Position numbers and translations under genes: made by a program
Notes under the pieces: generated by a model
Database searches by the model: none
Told to the model about the DNA's origin: nothing
Seen by the model: the letters and a program-made list of their open reading frames with translations, nothing else
Source: Acinetobacter halotolerans
GTDB lineage: Bacteria > Pseudomonadota > Gammaproteobacteria > Pseudomonadales > Moraxellaceae
NCBI RefSeq assembly: GCF_004208515.1
Contig: NZ_SGIM01000003.1
Location: 332,880 to 396,879, forward strand
Reading direction: 5' to 3'
Length of the DNA: 64,000 bases
In this document: piece by piece, positions 53,520 to 62,431 of the stretch
How positions within the stretch are numbered: position 1 is the first letter of the stretch
Layout of the letters: each line of letters opens with the position of its first letter

Positions 53520-54557
53520 TTATTTGTAACGATCGACCATTTTCTCTAAAGAAATTGGGCGAATCTTGTCTGCATTACCCGCTGTACCAAATGCTTCATA
53601 ACGAGCGACACAAATATCTTTCATTGCTTCAACAGTTTCGCCAAAGAATTTACGTGGATCAAACTCACTTGGTTTCTCAGCCATCATACGACGCATTGCA
53701 CCTGTAGACGCCAAACGCAAATCGGTATCAATATTAATCTTACGCACACCATGCTTGATCGCTTCTACAAGCTGATCTACAGGCACACCATAAGTTTCTT
53801 TAATATCGCCGCCATATTGATTAATTACCGCTAACCACTCTTGTGGTACAGAGCTTGAACCATGCATTACAAGATGTGTGTTTGGTAAAGCAGTATGGAT
53901 TTCTTTAATGCGGTCAATTGCCAAGATATCGCCTGTAGGTGGACGAGTAAACTTGTACGCACCGTGTGAAGTACCTACAGCGATCGCCAAAGCATCCACA
54001 TTAGTATCCGTAACAAATTGAGTTGCTTCTTCAACAGAGGTTAAAAGCTGAGAATGATCAAGTACACCTTCTGCACCTACACCATCTTCTTCACCAGCCA
54101 TACCAGTTTCAAGGCTACCCAAGCAACCGATCTCACCTTCAACTGAAACACCACATGCATGTGCCAGTGCAACGACACGACGTGTTACATCAACATTATA
54201 ATCATATGAAGTTGGCGTTTTACCATCCTCGCCCAATGAACCATCCATCATCACTGAGCTAAAGCCCAACTGAATCGAACGTTGGCAAATATCAGGACTT
54301 GTACCATGATCTTGGTGCATTACCACAGGAATATGTGGCCACTCTTCAATCGCCGCCAAAATAAGATGACGCAAGAAAGGTGCACCTGCATATTTACGTG
54401 CACCAGCCGAAGCTTGCACAATCACAGGTGAATTTGTCGCATCTGCAGCAAGCATAATTGCGCGCATTTGTTCTAAGTTGTTTACGTTAAACGCTGGTAC
54501 GCCGTAGTTATGTTCTGCAGCGTGGTCCAAGAGCTGGCGCATCGAGATTAGAGCCAT
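53520..54557 (-). CDS. fba: class II fructose-1,6-bisphosphate aldolase
   Basis: A 345-residue zinc-dependent aldolase that splits fructose 1,6-bisphosphate; in Acinetobacter, which lacks complete glycolysis, it serves mainly gluconeogenesis. [13 protein letters not shown] holds the catalytic Asp and a zinc His, VEGEIGCLG a zinc Glu, GTSHGAYKF another zinc His and HGSSSVP a phosphate contact. The sequence is of the CbbA-type long class IIB form. GGGAGG lies six bases before the ATG. No neighbouring glycolytic gene. Confidence 0.95.
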   Translation of the reverse strand: MALISMRQLLDHAAEHNYGVPAFNVNNLEQMRAIMLAADATNSPVIVQASAGARKYAGAPFLRHLILAAIEEWPHIPVVMHQDHGTSPDICQRSIQLGFSSVMMDGSLGEDGKTPTSYDYNVDVTRRVVALAHACGVSVEGEIGCLGSLETGMAGEEDGVGAEGVLDHSQLLTSVEEATQFVTDTNVDALAIAVGTSHGAYKFTRPPTGDILAIDRIKEIHTALPNTHLVMHGSSSVPQEWLAVINQYGGDIKETYGVPVDQLVEAIKHGVRKINIDTDLRLASTGAMRRMMAEKPSEFDPRKFFGETVEAMKDICVARYEAFGTAGNADKIRPISLEKMVDRYK

Positions 54558-54687
54558 AATATCCTCCCAGGTAATGCGCCATATTCTACATGTTGATCTA
54601 TTTCAATTCAGCAACTAATCACAGGATTTCAAAAAAAAACCTGAATCTTTTGTGTAATTTGCGTATCAAAACACACTTGCAAATAAA

Positions 54688-54718
54688 AAAGACCAAATCA
54701 AAAAATGATTTAGTCTTT
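54688..54718 (-). terminator. rhlB terminator
   Basis: On the minus strand AAAGACTAAATCA, 5-nt loop, TGATTTGGTCTTT then TTT: a 13-bp stem with one G-U pair. Confidence 0.85.
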
Positions 54719-54771
54719 CATATGTCAAATGTTTGGCTCTACAACCACTAAAACCTGTTATTAACTCGGAT

Positions 54772-55923
54772 CTAGCAATAACCTTCCATTCGAGTTAGTG
54801 GTAATTTTTTACCAATCGCTTTTTCAATCTCTGGCAAATAAAATGCATCATCTTCAGATAAGAAACTAATACTTACACCCTGTGCACCTGCACGCCCAGT
54901 ACGACCAATACGATGCACGTAATCATCAGATTGTTCAGGCAGAGTGAAGTTAATCACATGTGAAACACCATCCACATGAATACCACGACCAGCAACATCC
55001 GTTGCAATCATAATATTGTTCTTGCCATTTTTAAATTGATCCAACATCTTCACACGCTTATCTTGTGCAATTTCACCCGATAGCATTCCAACCTTATACC
55101 CATCACGCTTCAAATGATCATATAAGCGGCGCACTTGATCACGACGGTTTGCAAAGATCATCACCTTATCAATCGGCTCATCACGAAGAATTTCTTGTAA
55201 GAGTTTATACTTATCTTGCTTCGCAACCATATAAACACGTTGTTCTACATCACTATTGGTCTTTTGCTCTGGTTCGATTTCAACCGTTACAGGCTCAAAC
55301 AACCACTGTCGTGCAAGATTTAATACGTCATAACTAAAAGTTGCGGAAAATAATAATGTTTGACGTTGCTCTTTAGGCGAAGAAAAACGAACAATTCTTT
55401 TTACGGATGGAATAAAACCCATATCCAGTAAGCGGTCTGCCTCATCAATTACTAAAAATTCGATGCGATCCAACCAGACTTCTTTTTGTTCAACGAAATC
55501 AATTAAACGCCCCGGAGTCGCGACAATAATATCAACAAAGTTACGATCCAACATTTTCTTTTGTTTATCAAAATCTACACCACCCAATAGGGTAACAAGA
55601 TGCAAATTTGAAAATTTAGTAAGGGCTTGAGCATCACTTTCGATTTGCAAAGCTAACTCACGTGTAGGTGCCAAAATTAACGCACGTGGCTCACCACGGA
55701 AACGTTGATCTTGAATAGGATTATTTAATAGATCATTGATCACACTCACCAAAAAGGCAGCTGTTTTACCTGTACCTGTTTGTGCTCGACCAATGGCATC
55801 ATGCCCTGCTAGCGTATATTTCAAAACCTTTTGTTGAATTGGGGTCATCTGAGTAAAACCCAAAGCATCAATCGCTTTTTTCAACTGCGGATGTAAATTT
55901 AAGGTTTCAAAACCTGGCGTCAT
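54772..55923 (-). CDS. rhlB: DEAD-box RNA helicase RhlB
   Basis: A 383-residue DEAD-box helicase. In order: Q motif FTQMTPIQQKV, motif I AQTGTGKT, Ia PTRELALQ, GG, TPGRL, II IDEADRLLD, III SATFS, IV VMIFANRRD, V ATDVAGRGIH and VI HRIGRTGRAG. The overall sequence matches RhlB, the degradosome helicase, more than RhlE or DbpA. It lacks the long basic tail of E. coli RhlB. The ATG at 55923 has GAGAG upstream and the upstream in-frame codons have none. Confidence 0.9.
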   Translation of the reverse strand: MTPGFETLNLHPQLKKAIDALGFTQMTPIQQKVLKYTLAGHDAIGRAQTGTGKTAAFLVSVINDLLNNPIQDQRFRGEPRALILAPTRELALQIESDAQALTKFSNLHLVTLLGGVDFDKQKKMLDRNFVDIIVATPGRLIDFVEQKEVWLDRIEFLVIDEADRLLDMGFIPSVKRIVRFSSPKEQRQTLLFSATFSYDVLNLARQWLFEPVTVEIEPEQKTNSDVEQRVYMVAKQDKYKLLQEILRDEPIDKVMIFANRRDQVRRLYDHLKRDGYKVGMLSGEIAQDKRVKMLDQFKNGKNNIMIATDVAGRGIHVDGVSHVINFTLPEQSDDYVHRIGRTGRAGAQGVSISFLSEDDAFYLPEIEKAIGKKLPLTRMEGYC

Positions 55924-55970
55924 ATATGCTCTCGAACCATCAATGACCAAAACAAAGTCGTTATTATAAA

Positions 55971-56003
55971 CAAAAACGCCCCAATATAACATTGGAGCGT
56001 TTC
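55971..56003 (-). terminator. cold-shock gene terminator
   Basis: On the minus strand AAACGCTCCAAT, 5-nt loop, ATTGGGGCGTTTTTG: stem of 11-12 bp with one G-U pair, about 27 bp past the cold-shock gene stop. Confidence 0.85.
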
Positions 56004-56029
56004 ATATTGCATTAAAGCAATAGAACAAA

Positions 56030-56242
56030 TTAGTCTAAAGGCTGAACGTTTTCAGCTTGGAAACCTTTTTGTCCTTGAACTACGCTGAATTCAACGCGTT
56101 GGCCGTCACGTAAAGAACGGTGACCGTCGCCCATAATTGCGCGGAAATGAACAAATACGTCATCACCACCATTACGCTGAATAAAACCAAAGCCTTTAGT
56201 GTCGTTAAACCACTTTACTACGCCTTGTTCACGAGCTGTCAT
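56030..56242 (-). CDS. cold-shock protein, CspA family
   Basis: A 70-residue single cold-shock domain. [16 protein letters not shown] and DVFVHF are RNP1 and RNP2, which bind single-stranded RNA or DNA and melt secondary structure. Length and motifs are standard; a cell usually has several paralogues, so I do not give a symbol. AGGATTG upstream of the ATG is a good ribosome binding site. A long leader lies upstream, as in cold-inducible members, and a strong terminator follows. Confidence 0.95.
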   Translation of the reverse strand: MTAREQGVVKWFNDTKGFGFIQRNGGDDVFVHFRAIMGDGHRSLRDGQRVEFSVVQGQKGFQAENVQPLD

Positions 56243-56411
56243 AAGTCAATCCTCAGATATTGAAAGATAAGGACCTTCCGGTGTTGCAAACAGCAGAGCC
56301 AACAAGGTTTTAAAATTTTTTATAATTTTAAAGCTTGTAATCATTCTGTAAAACTATCAACAATTTCCGGTTACATCCATTTGTTATAGGCTTTATTACA
56401 ATAAAATTATA
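56243..56411 (-). promoter_or_regulatory. candidate promoter and long 5' leader of the cold-shock gene
   Basis: A perfect -10 TATAAT (56406-56411) on the minus strand would start transcription near 56399, giving a leader of about 157 nt. In E. coli the cspA leader of about 160 nt acts as a thermosensor. The -35 is weak. The remaining bases up to 56592 are A+T-rich and contain no gene; they probably hold the divergent promoter of the TusA-like gene. Confidence 0.45.
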
Positions 56412-56592
56412 ATAAACACTCCCTAAAACGCACCGAGCTTAACATGGGTTTATCACAATTAATAGATTTATTTTAAGTTATTTCCCCTGTTTCCATTGAT
56501 TTCGTACGATTATTTTGCTGAGTTTTTAGTAAAAAAATTTTTCAAAAACTTTGTCAAAATTTGCTAAGATGATTTTGTGTTAAGTTATCTAA

Positions 56593-56841
56593 ATGATTAT
56601 GACCTTTACCCTTTCTAGCTCCACAGAAATTATTGATGCTTTAGGACAACCTTGTCCGATGCCATTACTTTTACTTAAACGCGCTCTAAAAAAAGCAAAT
56701 GATAAAAAACAATATTTATTAAAGTCATCTGATCCACATAGTGAAATTGATGTAACACGATATTGCCAAATCCAACAACTCCAATGCCAAGTTCTAAAAA
56801 TTTCTGAAAATGAATTCCACTATTTAATTGAATCTCTTTAG
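56593..56841 (+). CDS. TusA-family sulfur carrier protein
   Basis: An 82-residue TusA/SirA-like protein. The invariant Cys21-Pro-x-Pro (LGQPCPMPLLLLKRAL) is the persulfide-carrying site, followed by the usual strand-helix-strand. TusA relays sulfur from cysteine desulfurase for 2-thiouridine and other thio cofactors. No Shine-Dalgarno sequence is clear; the ATG two codons downstream is an alternative start. It precedes rpoH by about 140 bp, which includes a separate rpoH promoter candidate. Confidence 0.85.
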   Translation: MIMTFTLSSSTEIIDALGQPCPMPLLLLKRALKKANDKKQYLLKSSDPHSEIDVTRYCQIQQLQCQVLKISENEFHYLIESL

Positions 56842-56873
56842 GGTTTTTCCTGTTTACTTTTTTTGTTAAACTC

Positions 56874-56903
56874 TTGGTAAAGATAGATTTACATTTCTAT
56901 ACT
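56874..56903 (+). promoter_or_regulatory. candidate sigma-70 promoter of rpoH
   Basis: -35 TTGGTA (56874-56879), an 18-bp spacer and -10 TATACT (56898-56903), about 70 bp before the rpoH ATG. Judged by eye. Confidence 0.45.
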
Positions 56904-56979
56904 CAAATTTCCTTAATGATGAAGCACATTCGCATTAAGATGAAATTGCTGACCTAATACCATCCTATAAGGAGACTCC

Positions 56980-57849
56980 ATGACTACTGACAGCAGCAAT
57001 CAATTGATGCCCCTGTCATTGTCTGCGCCTGGCGTAAACCTTGGTGCATATATCAGTACTGTCAATCAAATTCCAATCTTAACGGCCGAGCAAGAAAAAG
57101 AACTTGCTGATCGTTATTATTACGACCAAGACCTTGATGCTGCCAAACTATTGGTCATGTCACATTTACGCTTTGTGGTACACATTGCGCGTAGCTACGC
57201 AGGTTACGGGTTACCACAAGGTGATTTAATTCAAGAAGGCAATCTTGGATTAATGAAAGCAGTAAAACGTTTCGATCCAAATATGGGCGTTCGTTTGGTC
57301 TCGTTTGCCGTGCATTGGATCAAAGCTGAAATTCATGAATACGTGATTCGTAACTGGCGTATCGTCAAAATAGCGACCACCAAAGCTCAACGTAAATTAT
57401 TTTTTAATTTACGCAGTCTAAAAAAATCAAGCAAAAAGCTGACGCTAGAAGAAGCAAAAGCCATAGCTCGTGATTTAAATGTTACAGCTGAACAAGTAAT
57501 TGAAATGGAAGGTCGTCTAACTGCTTATGATGCTGCATTTGAAGCACAAGGCGATGATGATGATGACACGCCCCATACAGCACCTGCGCTTTATTTAGAA
57601 GATAGCCGTTATGACCCTGCTCGCTTAGTCGAGGAAGAAGATTACGAGCAACAAAGTACCGCTGCTTTGCATGAAGCAATGGATCAACTAGATGACCGCT
57701 CTCGTAATATTTTACAGCGTCGTTGGCTAGATGATGATAAGTCTACCTTGCATGAACTTGCTGCTGAATATAACGTTTCTGCCGAACGTATTCGCCAGCT
57801 TGAAAAAAATGCAATGGAAAAGATCAAAACCGCGATGTCAGCGAGTTAA
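56980..57849 (+). CDS. rpoH: RNA polymerase sigma factor RpoH (sigma-32)
   Basis: A 289-residue group 3 sigma factor for heat-shock genes. Region 2 is [50 protein letters not shown], and QRKLFFNLR is the RpoH box unique to this subfamily. Region 4 ([27 protein letters not shown]) binds the -35. AAGGAG precedes the ATG at good spacing. A hairpin terminator follows. The usual ftsX neighbour is not present; here rpoH is monocistronic. Confidence 0.96.
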   Translation: MTTDSSNQLMPLSLSAPGVNLGAYISTVNQIPILTAEQEKELADRYYYDQDLDAAKLLVMSHLRFVVHIARSYAGYGLPQGDLIQEGNLGLMKAVKRFDPNMGVRLVSFAVHWIKAEIHEYVIRNWRIVKIATTKAQRKLFFNLRSLKKSSKKLTLEEAKAIARDLNVTAEQVIEMEGRLTAYDAAFEAQGDDDDDTPHTAPALYLEDSRYDPARLVEEEDYEQQSTAALHEAMDQLDDRSRNILQRRWLDDDKSTLHELAAEYNVSAERIRQLEKNAMEKIKTAMSAS

Positions 57850-57864
57850 ACGTTAAATAAAATG

Positions 57865-57890
57865 AAAAGGGCTTAATGCCCTTTTGTTGT
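57865..57890 (+). terminator. rpoH terminator
   Basis: AAAAGGGC, loop TTAAT, GCCCTTTT then GTTGT; 15 bp past the stop. Confidence 0.8.
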
Positions 57891-57957
57891 ATTTGGCTAT
57901 GCTTAATTTCTCGAATATGATAACTTTACCACTCAAATTTCTAGTTACATTGTAATT

Positions 57958-58323
57958 ATGTGGATAGCGATCTCTGCGCTGAATCTCGCGCTTGCGGTGA
58001 TGCTCGGTGCCTTTGGTGCACATGGCTTAAAATCTTTTGCTACGCCTGAACAACTTACTTGGTGGGCTACAGCAACACAATACTTCTTCTATCATGCCAT
58101 TGGTTTGCTTATCTTGGCTGTATTAAATAAAACCACGCCAACCTTTCCAATAAAAATTCCTTTTATTTTGATTCAAATTGGTATCCTCTTTTTCTGCGGT
58201 TCGTTGTACATTATGGCGCTTGGCTTACCTAGAATATTAGGTGCAATCACCCCGATTGGTGGTGCATTTATGATTGTGGGTTGGGTGCTACTCGCATGGC
58301 AAGCAATCAAGCATGCGAAATAA
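57958..58323 (+). CDS. DUF423 family membrane protein
   Basis: A 121-residue protein with four membrane spans of the DUF423 (YgdD) family: ALNLALAVMLGAFGAHGLK at the N-terminus, TQYFFYHAIGLL, GSLYIMAL and GAITPIGGAFMIVGW are the conserved stretches. The family's function is unknown. No Shine-Dalgarno sequence precedes the ATG. thiS begins nine bases downstream, so it may share a transcript with thiS-thiG. Confidence 0.88.
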   Translation: MWIAISALNLALAVMLGAFGAHGLKSFATPEQLTWWATATQYFFYHAIGLLILAVLNKTTPTFPIKIPFILIQIGILFFCGSLYIMALGLPRILGAITPIGGAFMIVGWVLLAWQAIKHAK

Positions 58324-58332
58324 GGATTTATC

Positions 58333-58530
58333 ATGCAAATCTATCTAAATGGCGAGTTAACTGACACGTCTTGCGAAAACCTACAGCAACTGATTCAAGA
58401 CTTAGCCCTAGAAGGCAAACGCTTCGCTGTAGAAAAGAATCAACAGATCATTCCGAAAAGTAGACTTGAGCAAACGACAATTGCTCCTGAAGATCGTATT
58501 GAAATTATTCAAGCTGTTGGTGGCGGCTAA
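58333..58530 (+). CDS. thiS: sulfur carrier protein ThiS
   Basis: A 65-residue ubiquitin-fold protein ending in Gly-Gly (IIQAVGGG), the C-terminus that is adenylated by ThiF and converted to thiocarboxylate. It donates sulfur for the thiazole ring of thiamine, made by the ThiG encoded 23 bp downstream. Length normal. No TPP riboswitch is seen upstream. Confidence 0.94.
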   Translation: MQIYLNGELTDTSCENLQQLIQDLALEGKRFAVEKNQQIIPKSRLEQTTIAPEDRIEIIQAVGGG

Positions 58531-58553
58531 TTGGCTAAAAATGGAGTAAGCCC

Positions 58554-59339
58554 ATGCAAGATTCCCCTTTAATTATTGGTTCACGTACTTTTCAATCACG
58601 TTTATTGGTCGGAACTGGTAAATACAAAGATTTAAATGAAACTGATTTAGCCATTCAAGCCAGTGGTGCTGAGATTGTGACGGTTGCGATTCGTCGTGTA
58701 AATATTGGACAGCATCCAGATCAACCCAATTTACTTTCAGTTATTCCACCTGAGAAATACACGATTCTGCCAAATACTGCAGGCTGTTTCGATGCAGATA
58801 GCGCAATTCGTACTTGTATGTTGGCTCGTGAATTACTTGATGGTCATAACTTAGTTAAGCTCGAAGTGCTTGGTGATGAAAAAACCTTATATCCAAATGT
58901 GACAGCGACGCTTAAAGCGGCTCAAACATTGATTGATGATGGTTTTGAAATCATGGTCTACACTTCAGATGATCCAATTGTCGCTCAAGAACTTGAAAGC
59001 ATGGGTTGTGTAGCGATCATGCCTTTGGGCAGCTTGATTGGTTCTGGTTTAGGGATTCTGAATCCACATACCATTTCAATCATTAAAGAAAATGCCAAAG
59101 TTCCTGTGTTAGTCGATGCAGGTGTAGGTACAGCAAGCGATGCTGCGATTGCGATGGAACTAGGCTGCGATGGTGTATTGATGAACACGGCGATTGCCGC
59201 TGCTCAAAACCCGATTTTGATGGCTTCAGCGATGAAGAAAGCTGTTGAAGCTGGTCGTGAAGCATTTTTAGCTGGTCGTATGCCACGTAAACGTATGGCC
59301 AATGCGAGCTCACCAGAGACTGGGTATTTCTTTAAATAA
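58554..59339 (+). CDS. thiG: thiazole synthase ThiG
   Basis: A 261-residue TIM-barrel enzyme that joins DXP, dehydroglycine and ThiS-thiocarboxylate into the thiamine thiazole. Lys102 (LVKLEVLGD) is the Schiff-base lysine; [21 protein letters not shown] and [14 protein letters not shown] are family signatures. GGAG precedes the ATG. Only thiS and thiG are here; thiO, thiF and thiH must lie elsewhere. Confidence 0.96.
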   Translation: MQDSPLIIGSRTFQSRLLVGTGKYKDLNETDLAIQASGAEIVTVAIRRVNIGQHPDQPNLLSVIPPEKYTILPNTAGCFDADSAIRTCMLARELLDGHNLVKLEVLGDEKTLYPNVTATLKAAQTLIDDGFEIMVYTSDDPIVAQELESMGCVAIMPLGSLIGSGLGILNPHTISIIKENAKVPVLVDAGVGTASDAAIAMELGCDGVLMNTAIAAAQNPILMASAMKKAVEAGREAFLAGRMPRKRMANASSPETGYFFK

Positions 59340-59349
59340 TATGTTCTAT

Positions 59350-59372
59350 GAAGGGATAAACCCTATCCCTTC
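59350..59372 (+). terminator. hairpin after thiG
   Basis: GAAGGGATA, loop AACCC, TATCCCTTC: a perfect 9-bp stem 10 bp past thiG, but without a U tract; termination is possible but weak. Confidence 0.5.
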
Positions 59373-59527
59373 AATACTCATCTTATAAACCACACTATTA
59401 AGGCACTCTTATGTGCTTCTTTATCATATGCCCATTATACTGTAATGGCATAATAGCTAAAAAAATACCAATTAGTACTTATTAAATCCTTTCTTATTTT
59501 AGAATATAGATATTTCAAGAGGAACAA

Positions 59528-59854
59528 ATGAAGTTCAATATAAAAAAAGTTCTAACCTTTTTGGCTTTAGCTACCTCCTTAGCATATTTTTCAAATTATA
59601 TGATAACTAGGGATTATAAAAAAAATGAGAAATACATTGTAAAAATATTCCAGCAAGATACAGGGCTACATGAAAAATATGGAGATATAGAAAACTTTAA
59701 ATTAAGAAAATCAGGTTGGTATTCTGGGGATAGTCAAGAACCTACTCCATATTATTACTATCATTTCTATATCGCAGGAAGTCTTAAAGATGGAGTAATT
59801 GAGTTGATAATTTACCAGAACCAAGAAAAATATGTAGTAAAATATATAAAATAA
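59528..59854 (+). CDS. small membrane-anchored or exported protein, unknown
   Basis: A 108-residue protein with a basic start (MKFNIKKV) and one hydrophobic span at about residues 9-26, then a Lys- and Tyr-rich domain (PYYYYHFYIAG, YQNQEKYVVKYIK). The span may be an uncleaved anchor. AGAGGAA lies well before the ATG. Codons are strikingly A+T-rich compared with thiG (many AAA, ATA, TAT), suggesting recent acquisition or a weakly constrained gene. No family recognised with confidence. Confidence 0.65.
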   Translation: MKFNIKKVLTFLALATSLAYFSNYMITRDYKKNEKYIVKIFQQDTGLHEKYGDIENFKLRKSGWYSGDSQEPTPYYYYHFYIAGSLKDGVIELIIYQNQEKYVVKYIK

Positions 59855-59883
59855 AGCATGACTTAATATAAAAAATCAACCAC

Positions 59884-60510
59884 TTACAGAGACAATCCCA
59901 AATAACCCCTCAAATTCCCTTTCGCTCTCTGCTCAAAATTCTGTTGAAAATATGCCGTTTGATAAAGCGATTCTGTCTGATAAAAATGTGCTAGAACTTC
60001 TTTTCTTTTAATTAAATAAACATCTGGATCAACCCAAGCATACTCCTGTTGAATCTGTTGTTCGTATTCCTCGAAACGCTCAGGTGAAGTCGCTAAAATA
60101 GCTAAATCAATATCCAGCAAAAATTGTAAATCCACTTCTTCAGTCGATTCATGCTTTTGCGTGGCTGCAATCCAACGCTTTATTTTCTGAATACGATCAA
60201 TTTGTAAGTCTTGAGCTAAATACCGCTCAAATAGCTCAACACTTTTCAGCTCATTATCTTTAGCTTGTGGATCATAAACCGCATCATGAAACCACAAGGC
60301 CAATGCGACTGCATTCGAATCATTTAATTCAGATCGAATCGTTTCAACTAAAACAAGACATTCATATAAATGCTGAATCGTATGATAAGCCCTTTGCTTT
60401 TCGCTATAAGCAGCAATCAGTTTATTAAAAGTTCTCTGAGGTTCAGAAAACTGATAATGCCGATGCAACTCATACCATGATTTTTCTAATGTAGATAAAT
60501 ATTGCTGCAT
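59884..60510 (-). CDS. HD-domain hydrolase-like protein
   Basis: A 208-residue helical protein of the HD superfamily. YHTIQHL (about 42-48) supplies the first His, LALWFHDAVYDPQAKDNELKS the HD pair and a further acidic ligand, and an Asp near 128 (LLDIDLAILA) completes the metal set. Such proteins are predicted metal-dependent phosphohydrolases; the substrate is unknown. No signal peptide. It is followed upstream by a small unknown gene in the same direction, 13 bp away. Confidence 0.85.
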   Translation of the reverse strand: MQQYLSTLEKSWYELHRHYQFSEPQRTFNKLIAAYSEKQRAYHTIQHLYECLVLVETIRSELNDSNAVALALWFHDAVYDPQAKDNELKSVELFERYLAQDLQIDRIQKIKRWIAATQKHESTEEVDLQFLLDIDLAILATSPERFEEYEQQIQQEYAWVDPDVYLIKRKEVLAHFYQTESLYQTAYFQQNFEQRAKGNLRGYLGLSL

Positions 60511-60522
60511 AATCAGTCATCT

Positions 60523-60783
60523 CTACATTGCTTGATTCAGCCATTTTGCCAATGATTCGGCATCTTTACGATCAAGAAAAAGCTGATATAAGGTACAGGA
60601 GCCAAATTCATGTCTCAGTTCCTGTTGACGTACTGGGTGATTGCCAAAACGAAAACGTCTTGTTCCATCAGTATCTAAGGGCAAAGCATAAACCCCATAA
60701 CTACGCGGTTCTGTCAAATGCCCTTTAATACAGACTTGATCAGATGAAATCGCATGTTTTAATAAATGTTCTTTGCTTAACAT
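60523..60783 (-). CDS. small hypothetical protein
   Basis: An 86-residue, probably cytoplasmic protein with no motif I can name. The middle (YALPLDTDGTRRFRFGNHPVRQQEL) is basic; the end (LFLDRKDAESLAKWLNQAM) is an amphipathic helix. I use the ATG at 60783; a GTG one codon upstream is unlikely. It lies 13 bp before the HD-domain gene, so the two are probably cotranscribed, and 30 bp after yaaA. Confidence 0.65.
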   Translation of the reverse strand: MLSKEHLLKHAISSDQVCIKGHLTEPRSYGVYALPLDTDGTRRFRFGNHPVRQQELRHEFGSCTLYQLFLDRKDAESLAKWLNQAM

Positions 60784-60813
60784 CACACCCCACCCACGAC
60801 AAACTCAGGATGA

Positions 60814-61587
60814 CTACTGTTCATCCCGTTTAAATACAAGTTCTTTATTTGATGAACTTCCTGCATCAAAGTAATATCCTTCACTATTAAATGCTTTTAA
60901 TTGTTCTGCTTCACTCAATTGATTTTCAATTAAGTATCTTGCCATTAGACCACGCGCTTTTTTCGCATAGAAACTAATCACTTTATATTTTCCATTTTTT
61001 TGATCTAAGAACACAGGTTTGATAATTTCCGCCTGAATTTTCTTTTCATTCACAGATTTATAATATTCGTCAGAAGCTAAATTTACCAATACTTTTGCAT
61101 CAATTTCAGCTAAATCTTGATTAATTTGATCGGTGATAATGCTACCCCAAAACTCATATAAGTTATGTCCACGTGTATTCTTTAACTTTGTTCCCATTTC
61201 CAAACGGTATGGCATCATGAGATCTAAAGGACGTAACAAACCATAAAGCCCCGACAACATCCTTAAATGCTGCTGCGCAAAATCAATATCTTGCTCATCT
61301 AAACGATAGGCATCCAAACCTGTATAAACATCACCTTTGAATGCAAATATCGCTTGGCGAGCATTTGAGAAATCAAAATCTGCATTCCAGTCACGGAAAC
61401 GCTCTACATTTAGATTGGCGATTTTCTCACTCACGGTCATTAATGAAGCGATTTCACTCGCTGAAAGTTTGCGACACACATCTATCAACTGCTGTGATTG
61501 TTCCAATAAGCGTGGTTGGGTATGTGTATCGGTAGGTAAAGCCGTTTCGTAATCAAGTGTTTTCGCAGGAGAAATTAGAGCAAGCAT
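60814..61587 (-). CDS. yaaA: peroxide stress protein YaaA
   Basis: A 257-residue member of the YaaA (DUF328) family. [14 protein letters not shown] is the signature start; [46 protein letters not shown] and [14 protein letters not shown] are also conserved. In E. coli YaaA, induced by OxyR, limits free iron and damage to DNA and protein during peroxide stress; the fold binds DNA. The ATG at 61587 is chosen over a TTG two codons earlier. Probably first gene of a three-gene minus-strand group. Confidence 0.94.
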   Translation of the reverse strand: MLALISPAKTLDYETALPTDTHTQPRLLEQSQQLIDVCRKLSASEIASLMTVSEKIANLNVERFRDWNADFDFSNARQAIFAFKGDVYTGLDAYRLDEQDIDFAQQHLRMLSGLYGLLRPLDLMMPYRLEMGTKLKNTRGHNLYEFWGSIITDQINQDLAEIDAKVLVNLASDEYYKSVNEKKIQAEIIKPVFLDQKNGKYKVISFYAKKARGLMARYLIENQLSEAEQLKAFNSEGYYFDAGSSSNKELVFKRDEQ

Positions 61588-61711
61588 ATTCAATCAATAT
61601 CAATTTATCTTGGTTAAACTATAACAGTTGAGAATTTTTAATGCCAATTCGTGTTCTCGTTAAGTTTTATCGGTAAAATAGTGGATTCTTCCATAATTCA
61701 TTACATATTTT

Positions 61712-62341
61712 ATGTCTGAACAACTATTCATCCAAGGTCCTGTTGGTCAAATCGAAATGTTTGTTGATCAACCCCAAGGTGAAATCACGGGTTTTGCTAT
61801 TGTCTGTCATCCTCACCCACTACAAGGGGGTACACCCCATCACAAAGTGCCTGTTTTACTCTCGCAAATTTTTAATGAAATGGGTTGTGTTGTTTACCGT
61901 CCAAGTTTTCGTGGGCTAGGTGGTAGTGAAGGTACGCATGACCAAGGTCATGGTGAAACTGATGATATGTTGGCTGTGATTGAATATGCACGTGCAAAAC
62001 ATGTGGGCTTAACGTTCTATGCAGGAGGTTTTAGTTTTGGCTCACATGTCTTAGCAAAATGCCAAGCGCAACTCAGTGAAGAGCTACGCCCGAAACAATT
62101 AGTTTTGTGTGGCTTACCAACAGGTTCAGTTGTTGATCTCCGTCACTACAAAACGCCTGAAATTAATGGTGATATTTTGTTTGTACATGGCGAACAGGAT
62201 GACATTACCCTGCTCTCAGATATGATCGCTTGGGCAAAGCCCCAAAAACACCCGATTACCATCATGCCTGGTGCAAATCATTTCTTTACAGGTTATTTGA
62301 AACAATTACGCCAAGTGATTGCTCGCTTTTTAAAATTGTAG
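61712..62341 (+). CDS. alpha/beta hydrolase (COG2945-type)
   Basis: A 209-residue compact alpha/beta hydrolase. The oxyanion region is VCHPHPLQGGTPHHKV, the nucleophile Ser lies in GGFSFGS (about 113), the acid in VHGEQDD and the His in MPGANHFFTG. VVYRPSFRGLGGSEG is the strand-4 loop. Such proteins are predicted carboxylesterases or dienelactone hydrolase-like; the substrate is unknown. No signal peptide. The ATG has no clear Shine-Dalgarno sequence. Confidence 0.88.
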   Translation: MSEQLFIQGPVGQIEMFVDQPQGEITGFAIVCHPHPLQGGTPHHKVPVLLSQIFNEMGCVVYRPSFRGLGGSEGTHDQGHGETDDMLAVIEYARAKHVGLTFYAGGFSFGSHVLAKCQAQLSEELRPKQLVLCGLPTGSVVDLRHYKTPEINGDILFVHGEQDDITLLSDMIAWAKPQKHPITIMPGANHFFTGYLKQLRQVIARFLKL

Positions 62342-62431
62342 GCTTAACAACAAATTATTAAGAAAAATATACTTCTTTTGAATCCGATGTCTGTTATATC
62401 AGTACAGATGAATAGGCATTAGGGTTCTTTA

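Noticed and set aside
57891..58553. TPP riboswitch before thiS-thiG
   Set aside because: The spacer before the DUF423 gene is about 65 bp past the rpoH terminator and lacks the conserved THI-box sequences.
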